Origin: Komagataeibacter swingsii
Lineage (GTDB): Bacteria; Pseudomonadota; Alphaproteobacteria; Acetobacterales; Acetobacteraceae
DNA length: 64,000 bases
Reading direction: 5' to 3'
Assembly: GCF_003207895.1 (NCBI RefSeq)
Contig: NZ_NKUB01000001.1
Span: 310,001-374,000, forward strand
In this document: piece by piece, positions 9,058 through 19,657 of the stretch
Position numbering within the stretch: position 1 is the first letter of the stretch
Layout: each line of letters begins with the position of its first letter
Position numbers and translations under genes: made by a program
The notes under the pieces: generated by a model
Databases searched by the model: none
What the model was told of the DNA's origin: nothing
What the model saw: only the letters and a program-made list of their open reading frames with translations

Positions 9058-9699
9058 ATGGCTATGAGGGATCGGGATCCCGTAGAGATCTTCAATAACG
9101 CTCTGGTGCCCATGGTGGTGGAGCAGACCTCCCGCGGGGAACGGGCATTCGACATCTATTCCCGCCTTCTGCAGGAACGGATCATCTTTCTGACCGGGCC
9201 GGTCTATGACCAGGTTTCCGCCCTTGTGTCGGCGCAGCTGCTTTATCTGGAAAGCGTGAACCCGAGCAAGGAAATCTCGTTCTACATCAACAGCCCCGGT
9301 GGCGTTGTGTCGGCGGGACTGGCGATTTACGACACCATGCAGTACATCCGCTGCCCCGTCAGCACGGTGTGCATCGGGCAGGCGGCGTCCATGGGGTCGC
9401 TGCTGCTGGCCGGTGGGGAAAAGGGGCGGCGATTCGCCCTGCCCAATTCCCGTGTCATGGTGCACCAGCCCTCCGGCGGCGCGCAGGGACAGGCCAGCGA
9501 CATCGAGATCCAGGCGCAGGAAATCCTGACCATCCGCAAGCGCCTGAACGAAATCTACAAGGAGCATACCGGCCGCACGCTTGAGGAAATCGAGCAGAAG
9601 CTGGAACGCGACAGCTACATGTCGGCGGAAGAAGCGCAGGCATTCGGTATTGTCGATGAGGTGGTCCGTCGTAACGTTGCGTCAAAACCTGCGGAGTAA
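9058..9699 (+). CDS. clpP: ATP-dependent Clp protease proteolytic subunit
   Basis: A 213-aa ClpP serine peptidase that forms the tetradecameric chamber used by ClpX and ClpA. The catalytic serine is in GQAASMGS (Ser111), the histidine in MVHQPSGG (His136), and the aspartate lies in the following conserved region. The N-terminal [19 protein letters not shown] is standard for the family. It lies upstream of clpX with a 129-nt gap, as in most proteobacteria. A 257-nt region upstream holds the tig terminator and probably the clpP promoter, although I could not assign boxes. Confidence 0.97.
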   Translation: MAMRDRDPVEIFNNALVPMVVEQTSRGERAFDIYSRLLQERIIFLTGPVYDQVSALVSAQLLYLESVNPSKEISFYINSPGGVVSAGLAIYDTMQYIRCPVSTVCIGQAASMGSLLLAGGEKGRRFALPNSRVMVHQPSGGAQGQASDIEIQAQEILTIRKRLNEIYKEHTGRTLEEIEQKLERDSYMSAEEAQAFGIVDEVVRRNVASKPAE

Positions 9700-9828
9700 T
9701 CTGCACAGGGAAGCGCGCGCAGGTGCGCTTCCTGCCCCTGTGGGTGAAGATCACCTGCGGCGTGCCGTGCCCCCGTGGCCCGGCCGCAAGGTATGGAGAA
9801 GTTCCCCCACGTGGGAATAGGAGCGGTT

Positions 9829-11088
9829 ATGAATAACAAATCCGGCGATTCCAAAAATACGCTTTACTGCTCGTTCTGCGGCAAGTCGCAGCACGAGGTC
9901 CGCAAACTGATCGCCGGTCCCACCGTGTTCATTTGCGATGAATGCGTCGAATTGTGCATGGATATCATCCGTGAGGAACACAAGACGCATCTGGTCAAAT
10001 CACGCGACGGCGTGCCGACGCCGCGGGAAATCTGCAAGATCCTGGATGATTATGTCATCGGGCAGGGACACGCGAAAAAGGTGCTGTCGGTTGCGGTGCA
10101 TAACCATTACAAGCGTCTGGCCCACGCCCAGAAGAACAATGATGTCGAGATCGCGAAATCCAACATCATGCTGATCGGGCCGACGGGTTCGGGCAAGACG
10201 CTGCTGGCGCAGACGCTGGCCCGCATCCTCGACGTGCCCTTCACCATGGCCGACGCCACGACCCTGACCGAAGCCGGCTATGTGGGCGAGGATGTGGAAA
10301 ACATCATCCTCAAGCTGTTGCAGGCGGCGGATTACAACGTGGAGAAGGCGCAGCGCGGCATTGTCTATATCGACGAGATCGACAAGATTTCGCGCAAGTC
10401 GGACAATCCTTCCATCACTCGTGACGTCAGCGGCGAAGGCGTGCAGCAGGCGCTGCTGAAGATCATGGAAGGCACCGTCGCCTCCGTGCCGCCGCAGGGC
10501 GGGCGCAAGCATCCGCAGCAGGAATTCCTGCAGGTCGATACCACCAACATGCTGTTCATCTGTGGTGGTGCGTTCGCGGGGCTGGACAAGATCATCAGCG
10601 CGCGCGGCAAGGGTTCGGGCATCGGCTTTGGCGCCGATGTGCAGTCGCCTGACGAACGCCGGATGGGTGCGGTGCTGCGTGACGTGGAGCCTGAGGACCT
10701 GCTGAAATTCGGCCTGATCCCCGAATTCATCGGTCGCCTGCCCGTTGTCGCGACGCTGGAGGACCTGGATGAGGCAGCCCTGATCGAGATCCTGACCAAG
10801 CCCAAGAACGCGCTGGTCAAGCAGTATGCCCGCCTGTTCCAGATGGAAGACGTGCAGCTTACCTTTACCGAGGACGCATTGCGCCAGGTGGCCCAGCGCG
10901 CCATCGCGCGGCGCACCGGCGCGCGTGGCCTGCGCGCCATTCTGGAAAGCATCCTGCTGTCGACCATGTTCGAACTGCCCGGCCTGAAGAATGTCGAGGA
11001 AATCGTGGTCAACAAGGAAGTGGCCGAAGGCAAGGCGCAGCCTGTCTATGTGTATGGGAAGAACCAGCCGGCCGAACAGTCTGCCTGA
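9829..11088 (+). CDS. clpX: ATP-dependent Clp protease ATP-binding subunit ClpX
   Basis: A 419-aa AAA+ unfoldase that feeds substrates to ClpP. It has the N-terminal C4 zinc finger (Cys14, 17, 36, 39), Walker A GPTGSGKT near residue 117 and Walker [13 protein letters not shown] 9829 has TAGGAG directly upstream; the open frame starts at 9775, but those 18 residues are not part of the family. Located between clpP and lon. Confidence 0.97.
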   Translation: MNNKSGDSKNTLYCSFCGKSQHEVRKLIAGPTVFICDECVELCMDIIREEHKTHLVKSRDGVPTPREICKILDDYVIGQGHAKKVLSVAVHNHYKRLAHAQKNNDVEIAKSNIMLIGPTGSGKTLLAQTLARILDVPFTMADATTLTEAGYVGEDVENIILKLLQAADYNVEKAQRGIVYIDEIDKISRKSDNPSITRDVSGEGVQQALLKIMEGTVASVPPQGGRKHPQQEFLQVDTTNMLFICGGAFAGLDKIISARGKGSGIGFGADVQSPDERRMGAVLRDVEPEDLLKFGLIPEFIGRLPVVATLEDLDEAALIEILTKPKNALVKQYARLFQMEDVQLTFTEDALRQVAQRAIARRTGARGLRAILESILLSTMFELPGLKNVEEIVVNKEVAEGKAQPVYVYGKNQPAEQSA

Positions 11089-11114
11089 CGGCAGGGGCCG
11101 GCTTACGCCGAAAT

Positions 11115-11140
11115 GCCATCACCGGGCTTGTGGTGATGGC
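11115..11140 (+). terminator. Hairpin between clpX and lon
   Basis: A perfect 9-bp inverted repeat, GCCATCACC / GGTGATGGC, with an 8-nt loop lies 27 nt after the clpX stop. There is no U-tract, so it may be a weak terminator or an mRNA 3'-end stabiliser. Confidence 0.4.
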
Positions 11141-11251
11141 GCGTCGTGACAACATGAAGTGAAGTTGTCGCATATGCGGCGCGACGGAGGGGCAGGCCGC
11201 AATGTCCGGGTGCCCGTCCGGGATCGTCCATCAGGAGGTCAAAAAAACAAC

Positions 11252-13741
11252 ATGTCTGAAACTGACAGGCTGAATCCCGTCCCTGACGGGACGGAAACGA
11301 CGGACAACAACATGGTAGCCAATCCGCCCCCCGCCCGGCGTGAGACGGAAGAGACAGCCAGCGCACATGATACGATCGCGGTGCTGCCGCTGCGGGATAT
11401 TGTCGTTTTTCCACACATGATCGTGCCGCTGTTCGTGGGGCGTGAAAAATCCGTGCGCGCGCTGGAAGCGGTGACGCGCAGCGACAAGCAGATCCTGCTG
11501 GTCGCGCAGAAGAACGCGGCGCAGGATGACCCGACGCCCGACGATATCTATCGCTACGGCACCGTGTCCACCATCCTGCAACTGCTCAAGCTGCCCGATG
11601 GCACGGTGAAGGTGCTGGTCGAGGGCGGCCGTCGCGCCCATATCACTGCATTGCACGAGGTCGATGGCCATTTCGAGGCCGAGATCGAGGACGTGCCGGA
11701 ACAGGAAACCGACGGCAAGGAAGCCGAGGCCATCGGCCGCACGCTGATCGGCCAGTTCGAGCAGTACATCAAGCTGAACAAGAAGATCGCGCCAGAGGTG
11801 CTGGTCTCGCTCAACCAGATTGATGACCTGTCGAAGCTGGCGGACACCATCGCCAGCCACCTGAACCTGAAGATTCCCGAAAAGCAGGAAATCCTTGAAA
11901 TCCAGGACGTGAATGCGCGTCTGGAGCGGGTTTTCGCGCATATGGAAGCCGAAATCGGCGTGCTGCAGGTGGAAAAGCGCATCCGCAACCGCGTGAAGCG
12001 GCAGATGGAAAAGACGCAGCGCGAGTACTACCTGAACGAGCAGCTCAAGGCGATCCAGAAGGAACTGGGCGAAGGCGAGGACGGCAAGGACGAGACCGCC
12101 GAGCTTGAGGAAAAGATCGCCAAGACCAGGCTGAGCAAGGAAGCGCGCGAGAAGGCGGTGGCCGAGCTGAAAAAGCTGAGGACCATGAGTCCGATGTCCG
12201 CCGAATCGACGGTGGTGCGCAACTACCTTGACTGGATCCTTGGCATCCCGTGGAAAAAGCGCTCCAAGGTGCGCCATGACCTGTCGGAAGCCCAGAAGGT
12301 GCTCGATACCGACCATTATGGTCTGGAGAAGGTCAAGGAACGCATCATCGAATACCTGGCCGTCCAGAGTCGCGCGCAGAAGCTGAAGGGGCCGATCCTG
12401 TGTCTGGTGGGACCGCCGGGCGTGGGCAAGACCTCGCTGGCCAGGTCCATCGCCAAGGCGACGGGGCGGCAGTATGTCCGCATGTCGCTGGGTGGCATGC
12501 GTGACGAGGCCGAGATCCGTGGCCACCGCCGCACCTATATCGGTTCCATGCCGGGCAAGATCATTCAGGGGATGAAGAAGGCCAAGACCTCGAATCCGCT
12601 GTTCCTGCTTGATGAAATCGACAAGCTGGGGGCGGACTGGCGCGGTGACCCGTCCTCCGCCCTGCTGGAAGTGCTGGACCCGGAGCAGAATTCGACCTTT
12701 GGCGATCACTATCTGGAAGTCGATTACGACCTGTCGGATGTGATGTTCATCACCACGGCCAACAGCCTGAACATGCCCCAGCCGCTGCTGGACCGCATGG
12801 AGATCATCCGCCTGTCCGGCTATACCGAGGATGAGAAGGTCGAGATCGCCAAGCGCCACCTGCTGTCCAAGCAGACGGCGGCGAACAACCTGAAGCCCGG
12901 TGAATGGTCGGTGTCGGATGACGCGCTGCGCGAACTGATCCGCAGCTACACCCGCGAAGCGGGCGTGCGTAACCTGGAACGTGAAATCGCGACCCTTGCG
13001 CGCAAGGCCGTGACCGAAATCGTGACGGGCAAGGCCAGGACCGTGGAGATCACGGCCCAAAACCTTGAGAAATACGCAGGCGTGAAGCGATTCCGCCACG
13101 GCGAGACCGAGTCGGAAGACATGGTCGGAGTCGTGACCGGGCTGGCATGGACCGAGGTGGGCGGCGAAATCCTGACCATCGAAAGCGTGATGGTGCCCGG
13201 CAAGGGCAACATCAAGCTGACAGGCAAGCTGGGCGATGTGATGAAGGAAAGCGTTGCCGCCGCCCTGTCCTATGTCCGCAGCCGCGCCGTGACGTTTGGC
13301 ATCAGCCCCGACCTGTTTGAAAAGCGTGACCTGCACGTGCATGTGCCCGAAGGGGCCACGCCGAAGGATGGGCCGTCCGCCGGTATCGCCATGGCGACAT
13401 CCATCGTCAGCGTGATGACGGGCATCCCTGTGCGCCGCGATGTGGGCATGACGGGCGAAATCACGCTGCGTGGCCGTGTCCTGGCCATTGGCGGGCTTAA
13501 GGAAAAGCTGCTGGCCGCCCACCGGGCCGGCCTGACCACCATCTTCATCCCCAAGGACAACGAGAAGGACCTGGTGGACATTCCCGAGGTCGTGACACAG
13601 GCCATGACCATCCTGCCGGTCTCGCATGTGGATGAGGTGATCGGGCAGGCGCTGGTGCACAAGCCTGAACCGATTGAATGGACGGAACCCGTGGCGGCAG
13701 GCAGCAAGGAAGGCACGGCAGCCCCCGCATTGACGCATTAA
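11252..13741 (+). CDS. lon: ATP-dependent protease Lon
   Basis: An 829-aa LonA protease. The N-terminal substrate-binding domain (VLPLRDIVVFPHMIVPLFVG) is followed by a coiled-coil region, the AAA+ domain with Walker A GPPGVGKTS (residues 387-395), and the protease domain with the Ser-Lys dyad: Ser709 in PKDGPSAG and Lys752 in GGLKEKLL. ATG 11252 is preceded by AGGAGG. The first ~50 residues are an extension beyond the usual Lon start. The large open frame on the opposite strand (11231-13738) is a GC-bias shadow. Confidence 0.97.
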   Translation: MSETDRLNPVPDGTETTDNNMVANPPPARRETEETASAHDTIAVLPLRDIVVFPHMIVPLFVGREKSVRALEAVTRSDKQILLVAQKNAAQDDPTPDDIYRYGTVSTILQLLKLPDGTVKVLVEGGRRAHITALHEVDGHFEAEIEDVPEQETDGKEAEAIGRTLIGQFEQYIKLNKKIAPEVLVSLNQIDDLSKLADTIASHLNLKIPEKQEILEIQDVNARLERVFAHMEAEIGVLQVEKRIRNRVKRQMEKTQREYYLNEQLKAIQKELGEGEDGKDETAELEEKIAKTRLSKEAREKAVAELKKLRTMSPMSAESTVVRNYLDWILGIPWKKRSKVRHDLSEAQKVLDTDHYGLEKVKERIIEYLAVQSRAQKLKGPILCLVGPPGVGKTSLARSIAKATGRQYVRMSLGGMRDEAEIRGHRRTYIGSMPGKIIQGMKKAKTSNPLFLLDEIDKLGADWRGDPSSALLEVLDPEQNSTFGDHYLEVDYDLSDVMFITTANSLNMPQPLLDRMEIIRLSGYTEDEKVEIAKRHLLSKQTAANNLKPGEWSVSDDALRELIRSYTREAGVRNLEREIATLARKAVTEIVTGKARTVEITAQNLEKYAGVKRFRHGETESEDMVGVVTGLAWTEVGGEILTIESVMVPGKGNIKLTGKLGDVMKESVAAALSYVRSRAVTFGISPDLFEKRDLHVHVPEGATPKDGPSAGIAMATSIVSVMTGIPVRRDVGMTGEITLRGRVLAIGGLKEKLLAAHRAGLTTIFIPKDNEKDLVDIPEVVTQAMTILPVSHVDEVIGQALVHKPEPIEWTEPVAAGSKEGTAAPALTH

Positions 13742-13819
13742 GCAGGGGTGCAGGGTCGCAAAATTGTCATGATGGGGGGGAATGACGGAATTTCTCTGTC
13801 ATTCCCCGAATTCTGTCGG

Positions 13820-13847
13820 TTGACGTGAGAAAAAACAGCGGCATAGT
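13820..13847 (+). promoter_or_regulatory. Candidate sigma-70 promoter of the HU gene
   Basis: TTGACG (13820-13825) and CATAGT (13842-13847) are separated by 16 nt, 66 nt ahead of the HU start codon. The match to consensus is moderate; HU genes usually have their own strong promoter. Confidence 0.45.
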
Positions 13848-13913
13848 GCGTGCAGAAATGCGGCGCGACTTTTGAATGATTGCGTAGGCGCACAGTACAA
13901 AGAAAGGCGTAAA

Positions 13914-14201
13914 ATGGAGAAGCCACTTAACAAGCAGGAACTCGTCGCTGCTGTAGCCGAGGAAGCCGATCTGGCCAAGGCTAAGGCTGGCGAAGTGGTT
14001 GATGCGGTTTTCGGTGCGATCGAAAAGGCGCTGGCAAGCAAGCAGGAAGTCCGTCTGGTTGGTTTTGGTACGTTCGTGACCGCAACCCGCAAGGCGGCCA
14101 AGGGACGTAACCCCCGCACGGGTGAGCCGCTGGACATCCCGGCATCCACATCCGTGCGTTTCAAGCCGGGCAAGAACCTGAAGGAAGCCGTCAGCAAGTA
14201 A
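13914..14201 (+). CDS. hup: HU family DNA-binding protein
   Basis: A 95-aa histone-like HU protein that bends and compacts DNA. The family signature appears in NKQELVAAVAEEADLAK and in VGFGTFVTATRKAAKGRNP, with the arm motif RNPRTGEPLDIPAS. ATG 13914 follows AGAAAGG; an in-frame ATG at 13872 would add 14 unrelated residues. It sits after lon as in many alphaproteobacteria and has its own candidate promoter and a clear terminator. Confidence 0.96.
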   Translation: MEKPLNKQELVAAVAEEADLAKAKAGEVVDAVFGAIEKALASKQEVRLVGFGTFVTATRKAAKGRNPRTGEPLDIPASTSVRFKPGKNLKEAVSK

Positions 14202-14231
14202 GGCTGGCTGCTTTTTCAGGCAAAAAAGGAA

Positions 14232-14265
14232 GGGGCAATCCATTTTTTGGGTTGCCCCTTTTTTT
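14232..14265 (+). terminator. Rho-independent terminator of hup
   Basis: The stem GGGGCAATCC / GGGTTGCCCC is followed immediately by seven T residues, 31 nt after the hup stop codon. Confidence 0.88.
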
Positions 14266-14286
14266 GCAATCGCTTAGTAGGGTCGC

Positions 14287-14361
14287 GGGCGATTAGCTTA
14301 GCGGTAGAGCATCTCGTTTACACCGAGAGGGTCGGCGGTTCGATCCCGTCATCGCCCACCA
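14287..14361 (+). tRNA. tRNA-Val (anticodon UAC)
   Basis: A 75-nt tRNA including the encoded CCA. The acceptor GGGCGAT pairs perfectly with ATCGCCC. The anticodon stem TCTCG/CGAGA encloses TTTACAC, anticodon TAC. The T-arm GGTTCGATCCC is intact. Confidence 0.96.
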
Positions 14362-14400
14362 TGTTTTCCCGTGCTTCATGCAGGCGCGGACATGCACCAC

Positions 14401-14477
<77 letters not shown>

Positions 14478-14507
14478 TTACGGCACGATCCATTCTTTTC
14501 CGCACCA

Positions 14508-14537
14508 CGCCAGATGCAGCCGCACTGGCGTTTTTTT
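14508..14537 (+). terminator. Rho-independent terminator after tRNA-Val/tRNA-Asp
   Basis: CGCCAG and CTGGCG (14508-14513, 14525-14530) form the stem and are followed by seven T residues. It ends the two-tRNA transcript ahead of the complex I operon. Confidence 0.85.
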
Positions 14538-14763
14538 ATGCCTACGGCGCACACGGAAAAATGAAAACAATATTTTGTGCCGTGTAAGTAATGGTCACGC
14601 AATATTGAGGGAACCTGTGCGGCACATATCCTCACAGTAATGTTCACCAAAGAACACGGTTAAGTAACTGTTCCCATCAGCACGTTGGGTCTAGCATCCC
14701 TGAAGCCATACATAAGTCGATTAAGACACCTGGTGGCGTATTAACAGGTTGGGAACACGGAAG

Positions 14764-15129
14764 ATGCATTCCGTTATCGCTGATTATTTGCCCGTACTTA
14801 TATTCGGGTGCATTGCGGTGGTGATTGCAGGCGCAATGCTGGGCAGTTCACTGCTGTTTGGCCACCAGAAACCCTATGCCGAGAAAACGTCCGCATACGA
14901 ATGTGGTTTCGAGGCATTCGACAATGCGCGCCATCGTTTTGACGTACGGTTCTATCTGGTGGCGATCCTGTTCATCATTTTCGATCTGGAAGTCGCATTC
15001 CTGTTCCCGTGGGCGGTCAGCCTGTCGCGGATCGGGTGGTTTGGTTTCGCGTCCATGATGGGCTTCCTGGGCGTTCTGGTGGTCGGCTTCATCTATGAAT
15101 GGAGCAAGGGCGCGCTGGACTGGGATTGA
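14764..15129 (+). CDS. nuoA: NADH-quinone oxidoreductase subunit A
   Basis: A 121-aa membrane subunit of complex I with three hydrophobic segments and the family motif [16 protein letters not shown], whose cysteine loop takes part in the quinone/deactivation site. ATG 14764 gives the usual family length; an in-frame TTG at 14749 adds only five residues. It is the first gene of the nuo operon. The 226 nt between the tRNA terminator and this gene must hold the operon promoter, but I see no convincing consensus pair. nuoB starts 24 nt downstream. Confidence 0.95.
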   Translation: MHSVIADYLPVLIFGCIAVVIAGAMLGSSLLFGHQKPYAEKTSAYECGFEAFDNARHRFDVRFYLVAILFIIFDLEVAFLFPWAVSLSRIGWFGFASMMGFLGVLVVGFIYEWSKGALDWD

Positions 15130-15152
15130 GCATGACAAGGGGAGGCGCGCCA

Positions 15153-15734
15153 ATGGGTGGCAACGATACATCCGGGCCGGACCGGCCGGCAGACAGTATT
15201 GCGTGGAACCGGGAAATGCTGCCCCCGGGGCCGCAGCAGGACGCGGTCATCAAGGGCATTACCGGCGAAATTACCGAAAAGGGCTTCGTGGTCGCAAGCC
15301 TGGACAAGCTGGTGAACTGGGGCCGGACCGGCAGCCTGTGGCCCATGTCGTTCGGGCTGGCATGCTGTGCGGTGGAAATGATCCACGCCTACATGCCGCG
15401 TTACGACCTGGACCGCATGGGCATCATCCCGCGCGGGTCGCCACGCCAGTCGGACGTGATGATCGTGGCGGGCACGCTGACCAACAAGATGGCCCCGGCG
15501 CTGCGCCGCGTCTATGACCAGATGGCCGAGCCGCGCTGGGTCATCTCCATGGGGTCATGCGCCAATGGCGGCGGGTATTACCATTATTCCTATTCGGTGG
15601 TGCGCGGCTGCGACCGCATCGTGCCGGTGGATGTGTACGTGCCCGGCTGCCCGCCCACGGCGGAGGCGCTGATTTACGGCATCCTGCAACTGCAGAAGAA
15701 AATCCGCAGGACAGGGACAATCCGCCGTGGCTGA
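15153..15734 (+). CDS. nuoB: NADH-quinone oxidoreductase subunit B
   Basis: A 193-aa peripheral subunit that carries the N2 [4Fe-4S] cluster, the electron donor to quinone. The four ligands are visible: the tandem cysteines of [10 protein letters not shown], the cysteine of [10 protein letters not shown], and that of [13 protein letters not shown] 15153 is chosen because AAGGGGAGG lies 7 nt upstream; ATG 15132 is in frame and would add seven residues. It overlaps nuoC by 8 nt. Confidence 0.96.
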   Translation: MGGNDTSGPDRPADSIAWNREMLPPGPQQDAVIKGITGEITEKGFVVASLDKLVNWGRTGSLWPMSFGLACCAVEMIHAYMPRYDLDRMGIIPRGSPRQSDVMIVAGTLTNKMAPALRRVYDQMAEPRWVISMGSCANGGGYYHYSYSVVRGCDRIVPVDVYVPGCPPTAEALIYGILQLQKKIRRTGTIRRG

Positions 15735-16401
15735 TCCCGCAAGCAATCCCCCCATTACCGTCGCGGCACCTCGTGCGGTTTCAGGCCCGCTGGGCGTCAT
15801 CGCCTTCCGCCTGTCCACTACTGTTGCGGGCATCATTTCAGCCGGGATCGAGAAGGGGGAGCTGGTGGTGCGCACTACGCGCCATCGCCTGCTCGACCTC
15901 ATGACCATGCTGCGTGACGACCCGCGTTACGCCTGCCAGCAGGTGATGGATATCTGTGGCGTGGACTTCCCCGAACGGGCCGAACGGTTCGACGTGGTCT
16001 ATAACCTGCTGTCGGTCACCCATAACCACCGTATCCGCGTGATCGTGACCACGGACGAGACATCGCCCGTGCCGTCCGTCCACCAGCTCTGGCCCGCGGC
16101 CACATGGTGGGAACGTGAATGCTATGACCTGTTTGGCGTGCTGTTTACCGACCAGCCCGACCTGCGGCGCATCCTGACCGATTACGGGTTTGACGGGCAT
16201 CCGCTGCGCAAGGACTTCCCGCTGACCGGCTATGTCGAGCTGCATTACGACGAGGAACGGCGCCAGGTGGTCTATGGGCCGGTCGACCTGGTGCAGGATT
16301 TCCGCAATTTCGATTTCGAATCCCCATGGGAAGGCATCCTGACCCTACCGGGCGATGAAAAGGCGCATGCCGACCGCCAGGACATGAAACGACAGGGATA
16401 G
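15727..16401 (+). CDS. nuoC: NADH-quinone oxidoreductase subunit C
   Basis: A 224-aa 30-kDa-type peripheral subunit of complex I, identified by the C-terminal signature [19 protein letters not shown] and by [18 protein letters not shown] 15727 lies within the end of nuoB (8-nt overlap), which suggests translational coupling. It is separate from nuoD rather than fused as in Escherichia coli. Confidence 0.95.
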   Translation: MADPASNPPITVAAPRAVSGPLGVIAFRLSTTVAGIISAGIEKGELVVRTTRHRLLDLMTMLRDDPRYACQQVMDICGVDFPERAERFDVVYNLLSVTHNHRIRVIVTTDETSPVPSVHQLWPAATWWERECYDLFGVLFTDQPDLRRILTDYGFDGHPLRKDFPLTGYVELHYDEERRQVVYGPVDLVQDFRNFDFESPWEGILTLPGDEKAHADRQDMKRQG

Positions 16402-16408
16402 GCGACAG

Positions 16409-17665
16409 ATGAGCGACGTAACCCTTCGTAGCGATACGGACATTCCCGACAGCATGCTGCCGGAGGACAGTGACGGCGAGGTCAAGCGCCATGTGGTGGA
16501 AATCGATTCCCACGCGCTGAACTTCGGTCCCCAGCATCCTTCCGCCCATGGCGTGCTGCGACTGGTTCTGGAAATGGAGGGCGAGGTCGTCGCCCGCGCC
16601 ATTCCCCATGTCGGCCTGCTGCATCGCGGCACGGAAAAGCTGATCGAATACAAGACATATCCCAAGGCGCTGCCGTATTTCGACCGTCTCGATTACGTCT
16701 CGCCGATGTGTGAGGAACAGGCCTTCGCGCTGGCGGTGGAAAAGCTGCTGAATATCGAGGCCCCGGAACGCGCCAAATGGATCCGGGTCATGTTTGCCGA
16801 GATCACGCGCATCCTGAACCATATCCTCAACCTGACTTCCTTCGGGCTGGACTGCGGGGCGCTGACGCCCGCTTTGTGGGGGTATGAGGAACGCGAAAAG
16901 CTGATCGAGTTCTACGAGGCCGCGTCCGGCGCGCGGTTCCATGCCAATTATGTCCGCCCCGGTGGCGTCGCGCGCGACCTGCCGGCGGGGCTGGAGGAAC
17001 GCATTGCCGACTGGGCGCGGACCTTCCCCAAATGGATTGATGACCTTGAGGCGCTGCTGACCGGCAACCGCATCTGGAAGCAGCGTACGGTGGGCATCGG
17101 TGTTTTCACCACCGAACAGGCGCTGGCCTGGGGCTTCAGCGGCCCGTGCCTGCGGGCGTCCGGCGTGCCATGGGACCTGCGCCGCAGCCAGCCATACGAC
17201 AATTACGACAAGGTTGAATTCAACGTGCCCGTGGGCCGTCAGGGCGACTGTTACGATCGCTACCTGATCCGCGTGGCCGAAATGCGCGAAAGCGTGAAGA
17301 TCATCAACCAGTGCCTTGAACAGATACGCCCCGGCCCGGTCAAGGTGCGCGACCACAAGATCACGCCCCCGCCGCGCCGCGAGATGAAGCGCTCGATGGA
17401 AGCACTGATCCATCACTTCAAGCTGTTTACCGAAGGCTATCACGTGCCGCCGGGGGCCACCTACACCGTGACTGAAACGCCCAAGGGCGAATTTGGCGTG
17501 TATCTGGTGGCCGATGGCAGCAACCGGCCGTATCGCTGCAAGATCCGGCCCACGGGTTTTTCCCATCTCCAGGCAATCGACGAGATGTCGCGCCGGCACA
17601 TGCTGGCGGATGCCGTGGCCATTATCGGGTCGCTCGACCTGGTCTTTGGCGAGATTGACAGGTGA
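16409..17665 (+). CDS. nuoD: NADH-quinone oxidoreductase subunit D
   Basis: A 418-aa 49-kDa subunit that lines the quinone pocket with NuoB. The signature [15 protein letters not shown] begins near residue 35 and [11 protein letters not shown] near residue 75; the C-terminal [12 protein letters not shown] is the standard family ending. It is 7 nt downstream of nuoC and overlaps the GTG of nuoE by 4 nt. Confidence 0.96.
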   Translation: MSDVTLRSDTDIPDSMLPEDSDGEVKRHVVEIDSHALNFGPQHPSAHGVLRLVLEMEGEVVARAIPHVGLLHRGTEKLIEYKTYPKALPYFDRLDYVSPMCEEQAFALAVEKLLNIEAPERAKWIRVMFAEITRILNHILNLTSFGLDCGALTPALWGYEEREKLIEFYEAASGARFHANYVRPGGVARDLPAGLEERIADWARTFPKWIDDLEALLTGNRIWKQRTVGIGVFTTEQALAWGFSGPCLRASGVPWDLRRSQPYDNYDKVEFNVPVGRQGDCYDRYLIRVAEMRESVKIINQCLEQIRPGPVKVRDHKITPPPRREMKRSMEALIHHFKLFTEGYHVPPGATYTVTETPKGEFGVYLVADGSNRPYRCKIRPTGFSHLQAIDEMSRRHMLADAVAIIGSLDLVFGEIDR

Positions 17666-18321
17666 CCGACATGTCCGTCCAGCCCAACGCGCCCGCGGGC
17701 GCGGAACCGACCCATTTCGCATTCGATGCCGAAAGCGAGCAGCAGATTGCGGTAATCCTTGCCAAATATCCGCCCGAGCGCAAGGCGAGCGGCGTGCTGC
17801 CGCTGCTCTATGTCGTGCAGAAGCAGATGGGCCGCCAGACCGGCAGCGCGTGGATACCCCGCGTGGCCATGGACGTGGTGGCCGCCCGTCTGGAAATGGC
17901 CCCGATCCGGGTGTACGAGGTCGCGACCTTCTACCTCATGTTCAACACGAAGCCGATTGGCCGGTACCACCTGCAGGTCTGCACCACCACATCGTGCTGG
18001 CTGCGCGGGTCGGATGATGTGACGGCGGCGTGCAAGGCGGCGACGGGCATCAGGGCGTTTGGCGAGACCAGCGCCGATGGCCTGTTCACCTTGACGGAAG
18101 TGGAATGCCTTGGCGCCTGCGCCAACGCCCCGATCCTGCAGGTTGATGATGATTACTACGAAGATCTGGACGGCCCGCGCACCCTCGAACTGATCGAGGC
18201 GCTGAAGCGTGGCGAACGTCCCACGCCCGGTCCCACAATCGACCGCCTGAATTCCGCCCCCGCCGGTGGGCGCAAGGTGCTGGTGGATGACGCGGCGCAC
18301 AAGCCGCAGGGGCAGGAGTAA
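17662..18321 (+). CDS. nuoE: NADH-quinone oxidoreductase subunit E
   Basis: A 219-aa 24-kDa subunit with a thioredoxin-like [2Fe-2S] domain. Ligands lie in [12 protein letters not shown] and [11 protein letters not shown]. The GTG start overlaps the nuoD stop in a GTGA arrangement; ATG 17671 is an alternative three codons on. The C-terminus carries about 45 residues after the ferredoxin fold, as in other alphaproteobacteria. It works with NuoF in the NADH dehydrogenase module. Confidence 0.95.
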   Translation: MTDMSVQPNAPAGAEPTHFAFDAESEQQIAVILAKYPPERKASGVLPLLYVVQKQMGRQTGSAWIPRVAMDVVAARLEMAPIRVYEVATFYLMFNTKPIGRYHLQVCTTTSCWLRGSDDVTAACKAATGIRAFGETSADGLFTLTEVECLGACANAPILQVDDDYYEDLDGPRTLELIEALKRGERPTPGPTIDRLNSAPAGGRKVLVDDAAHKPQGQE

Positions 18322-18326
18322 GGGCC

Positions 18327-19652
18327 ATGCTGCAGGACAAGGATCGCATCTTCACCAACCTGTATGGCCAGAATGACTGGACGCTGGCCGGTGCCCGTGC
18401 CCGCGGCGACTGGGATGGCACGGCGGACATACTGGCGCGCGGGCGGGACGCCATCATCAACGAGATGAAGGCATCCGGCCTGCGCGGGCGCGGGGGGGCG
18501 GGTTTCCCCACCGGGGTCAAATGGTCGTTCATGCCGAAAAAGAACGACGGGCGGCCGCATTACCTGGTCATCAATGGCGATGAATCGGAACCCGGCACCT
18601 GCAAGGACCGCGAGATCCTGCGCCATGACCCGCACAAGCTGGTGGAAAGCGCGCTGATCGCCTCCTTCGCCATGGGGGCGCATGCGGCCTATATCTACAT
18701 CCGGGGCGAGTTCTATAACGAGGCGATGCACCTGCAGCACGCCATTGACGAGGCGTACGCGGCGGGCCTGATCGGAAAGAACGCCTGCGGGTCGGGCTGG
18801 GATTTCGACTTCTACATCCACCGTGGCGCGGGTGCGTACATATGCGGTGAGGAAACCGCCCTGCTGGAAAGCCTGGAGGGCAAGAAGGGCCAGCCGCGCA
18901 TGAAGCCGCCGTTTCCGGCGGCCATGGGCCTGTATGGCTGCCCCACCACGGTCAACAATGTGGAAAGCATTGCCGTTTCCGCCACCATCCTGCGCCGGGG
19001 GGCGGCGTGGTTCTCCGGGCTGGGGCGGCCCAACAACGCGGGCACCAAGCTCATGGCCATATCGGGCCACGTCAACACGCCCTGCGTGTTTGAAGAAGAG
19101 CTGGGTGTTCCGATGAAGGAACTGATCGAAAAGCATGGCGGTGGCGTGCGGGGCGGGTGGGACAACCTGCTGGCGGTCATTCCCGGCGGCTGTTCGGTGC
19201 CCATGCTGCCGCGTGACGTGTGCGACACCGTGCTGATGGATTACGACAGCCTGCGCGCCGAAGGGTCGGGGCTGGGCACCGGCTGCATGATCGTGATGGA
19301 CAAATCCACCGACATCATCGCGGCGATCGCCCGGTTCTCGAAATTCTTCAAGCATGAAAGCTGCGGCCAGTGCACGCCGTGCCGCGAAGGCACGGGCTGG
19401 ATGATGCGCATCATGGACCGCATGGTGCAGGGACGGGCGGAAATCGAGGAAATCGACATGCTGGAACAGGTCACCCGGCAGGTGGAAGGACACACCATCT
19501 GCGCGCTGGGTGATGCGGCGGCATGGCCGATACAGGGGCTGATCCGCCGGTTCCGGCCCGTCATGGAAGAACGCATCCATGCCTACAAGGCCGCCCATGG
19601 CGGCACGCGGCCCGCGCAGGTGCCCGCGGGCCTAGTTGAAGCTGCGGAGTAG
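18327..19652 (+). CDS. nuoF: NADH-quinone oxidoreductase subunit F
   Basis: A 441-aa 51-kDa subunit that binds FMN and NADH. It shows [15 protein letters not shown] (nucleotide site), [12 protein letters not shown], and the N3 cluster ligands [15 protein letters not shown] with the distal cysteine in [13 protein letters not shown]. The gap to nuoE is 5 nt and to nuoG 5 nt. Confidence 0.97.
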   Translation: MLQDKDRIFTNLYGQNDWTLAGARARGDWDGTADILARGRDAIINEMKASGLRGRGGAGFPTGVKWSFMPKKNDGRPHYLVINGDESEPGTCKDREILRHDPHKLVESALIASFAMGAHAAYIYIRGEFYNEAMHLQHAIDEAYAAGLIGKNACGSGWDFDFYIHRGAGAYICGEETALLESLEGKKGQPRMKPPFPAAMGLYGCPTTVNNVESIAVSATILRRGAAWFSGLGRPNNAGTKLMAISGHVNTPCVFEEELGVPMKELIEKHGGGVRGGWDNLLAVIPGGCSVPMLPRDVCDTVLMDYDSLRAEGSGLGTGCMIVMDKSTDIIAAIARFSKFFKHESCGQCTPCREGTGWMMRIMDRMVQGRAEIEEIDMLEQVTRQVEGHTICALGDAAAWPIQGLIRRFRPVMEERIHAYKAAHGGTRPAQVPAGLVEAAE

Positions 19653-19657
19653 GAATA

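Noticed and set aside
11231-13738. 835-codon open frame on the minus strand opposite lon
   Set aside because: Lon is unambiguous on the plus strand; the antisense frame comes from high GC at third positions, is His/Gln/Arg-rich and matches no family pattern.
16145-17722. 525-codon open frame opposite nuoC-nuoD
   Set aside because: Antisense shadow crossing two real genes, with no recognisable domain.
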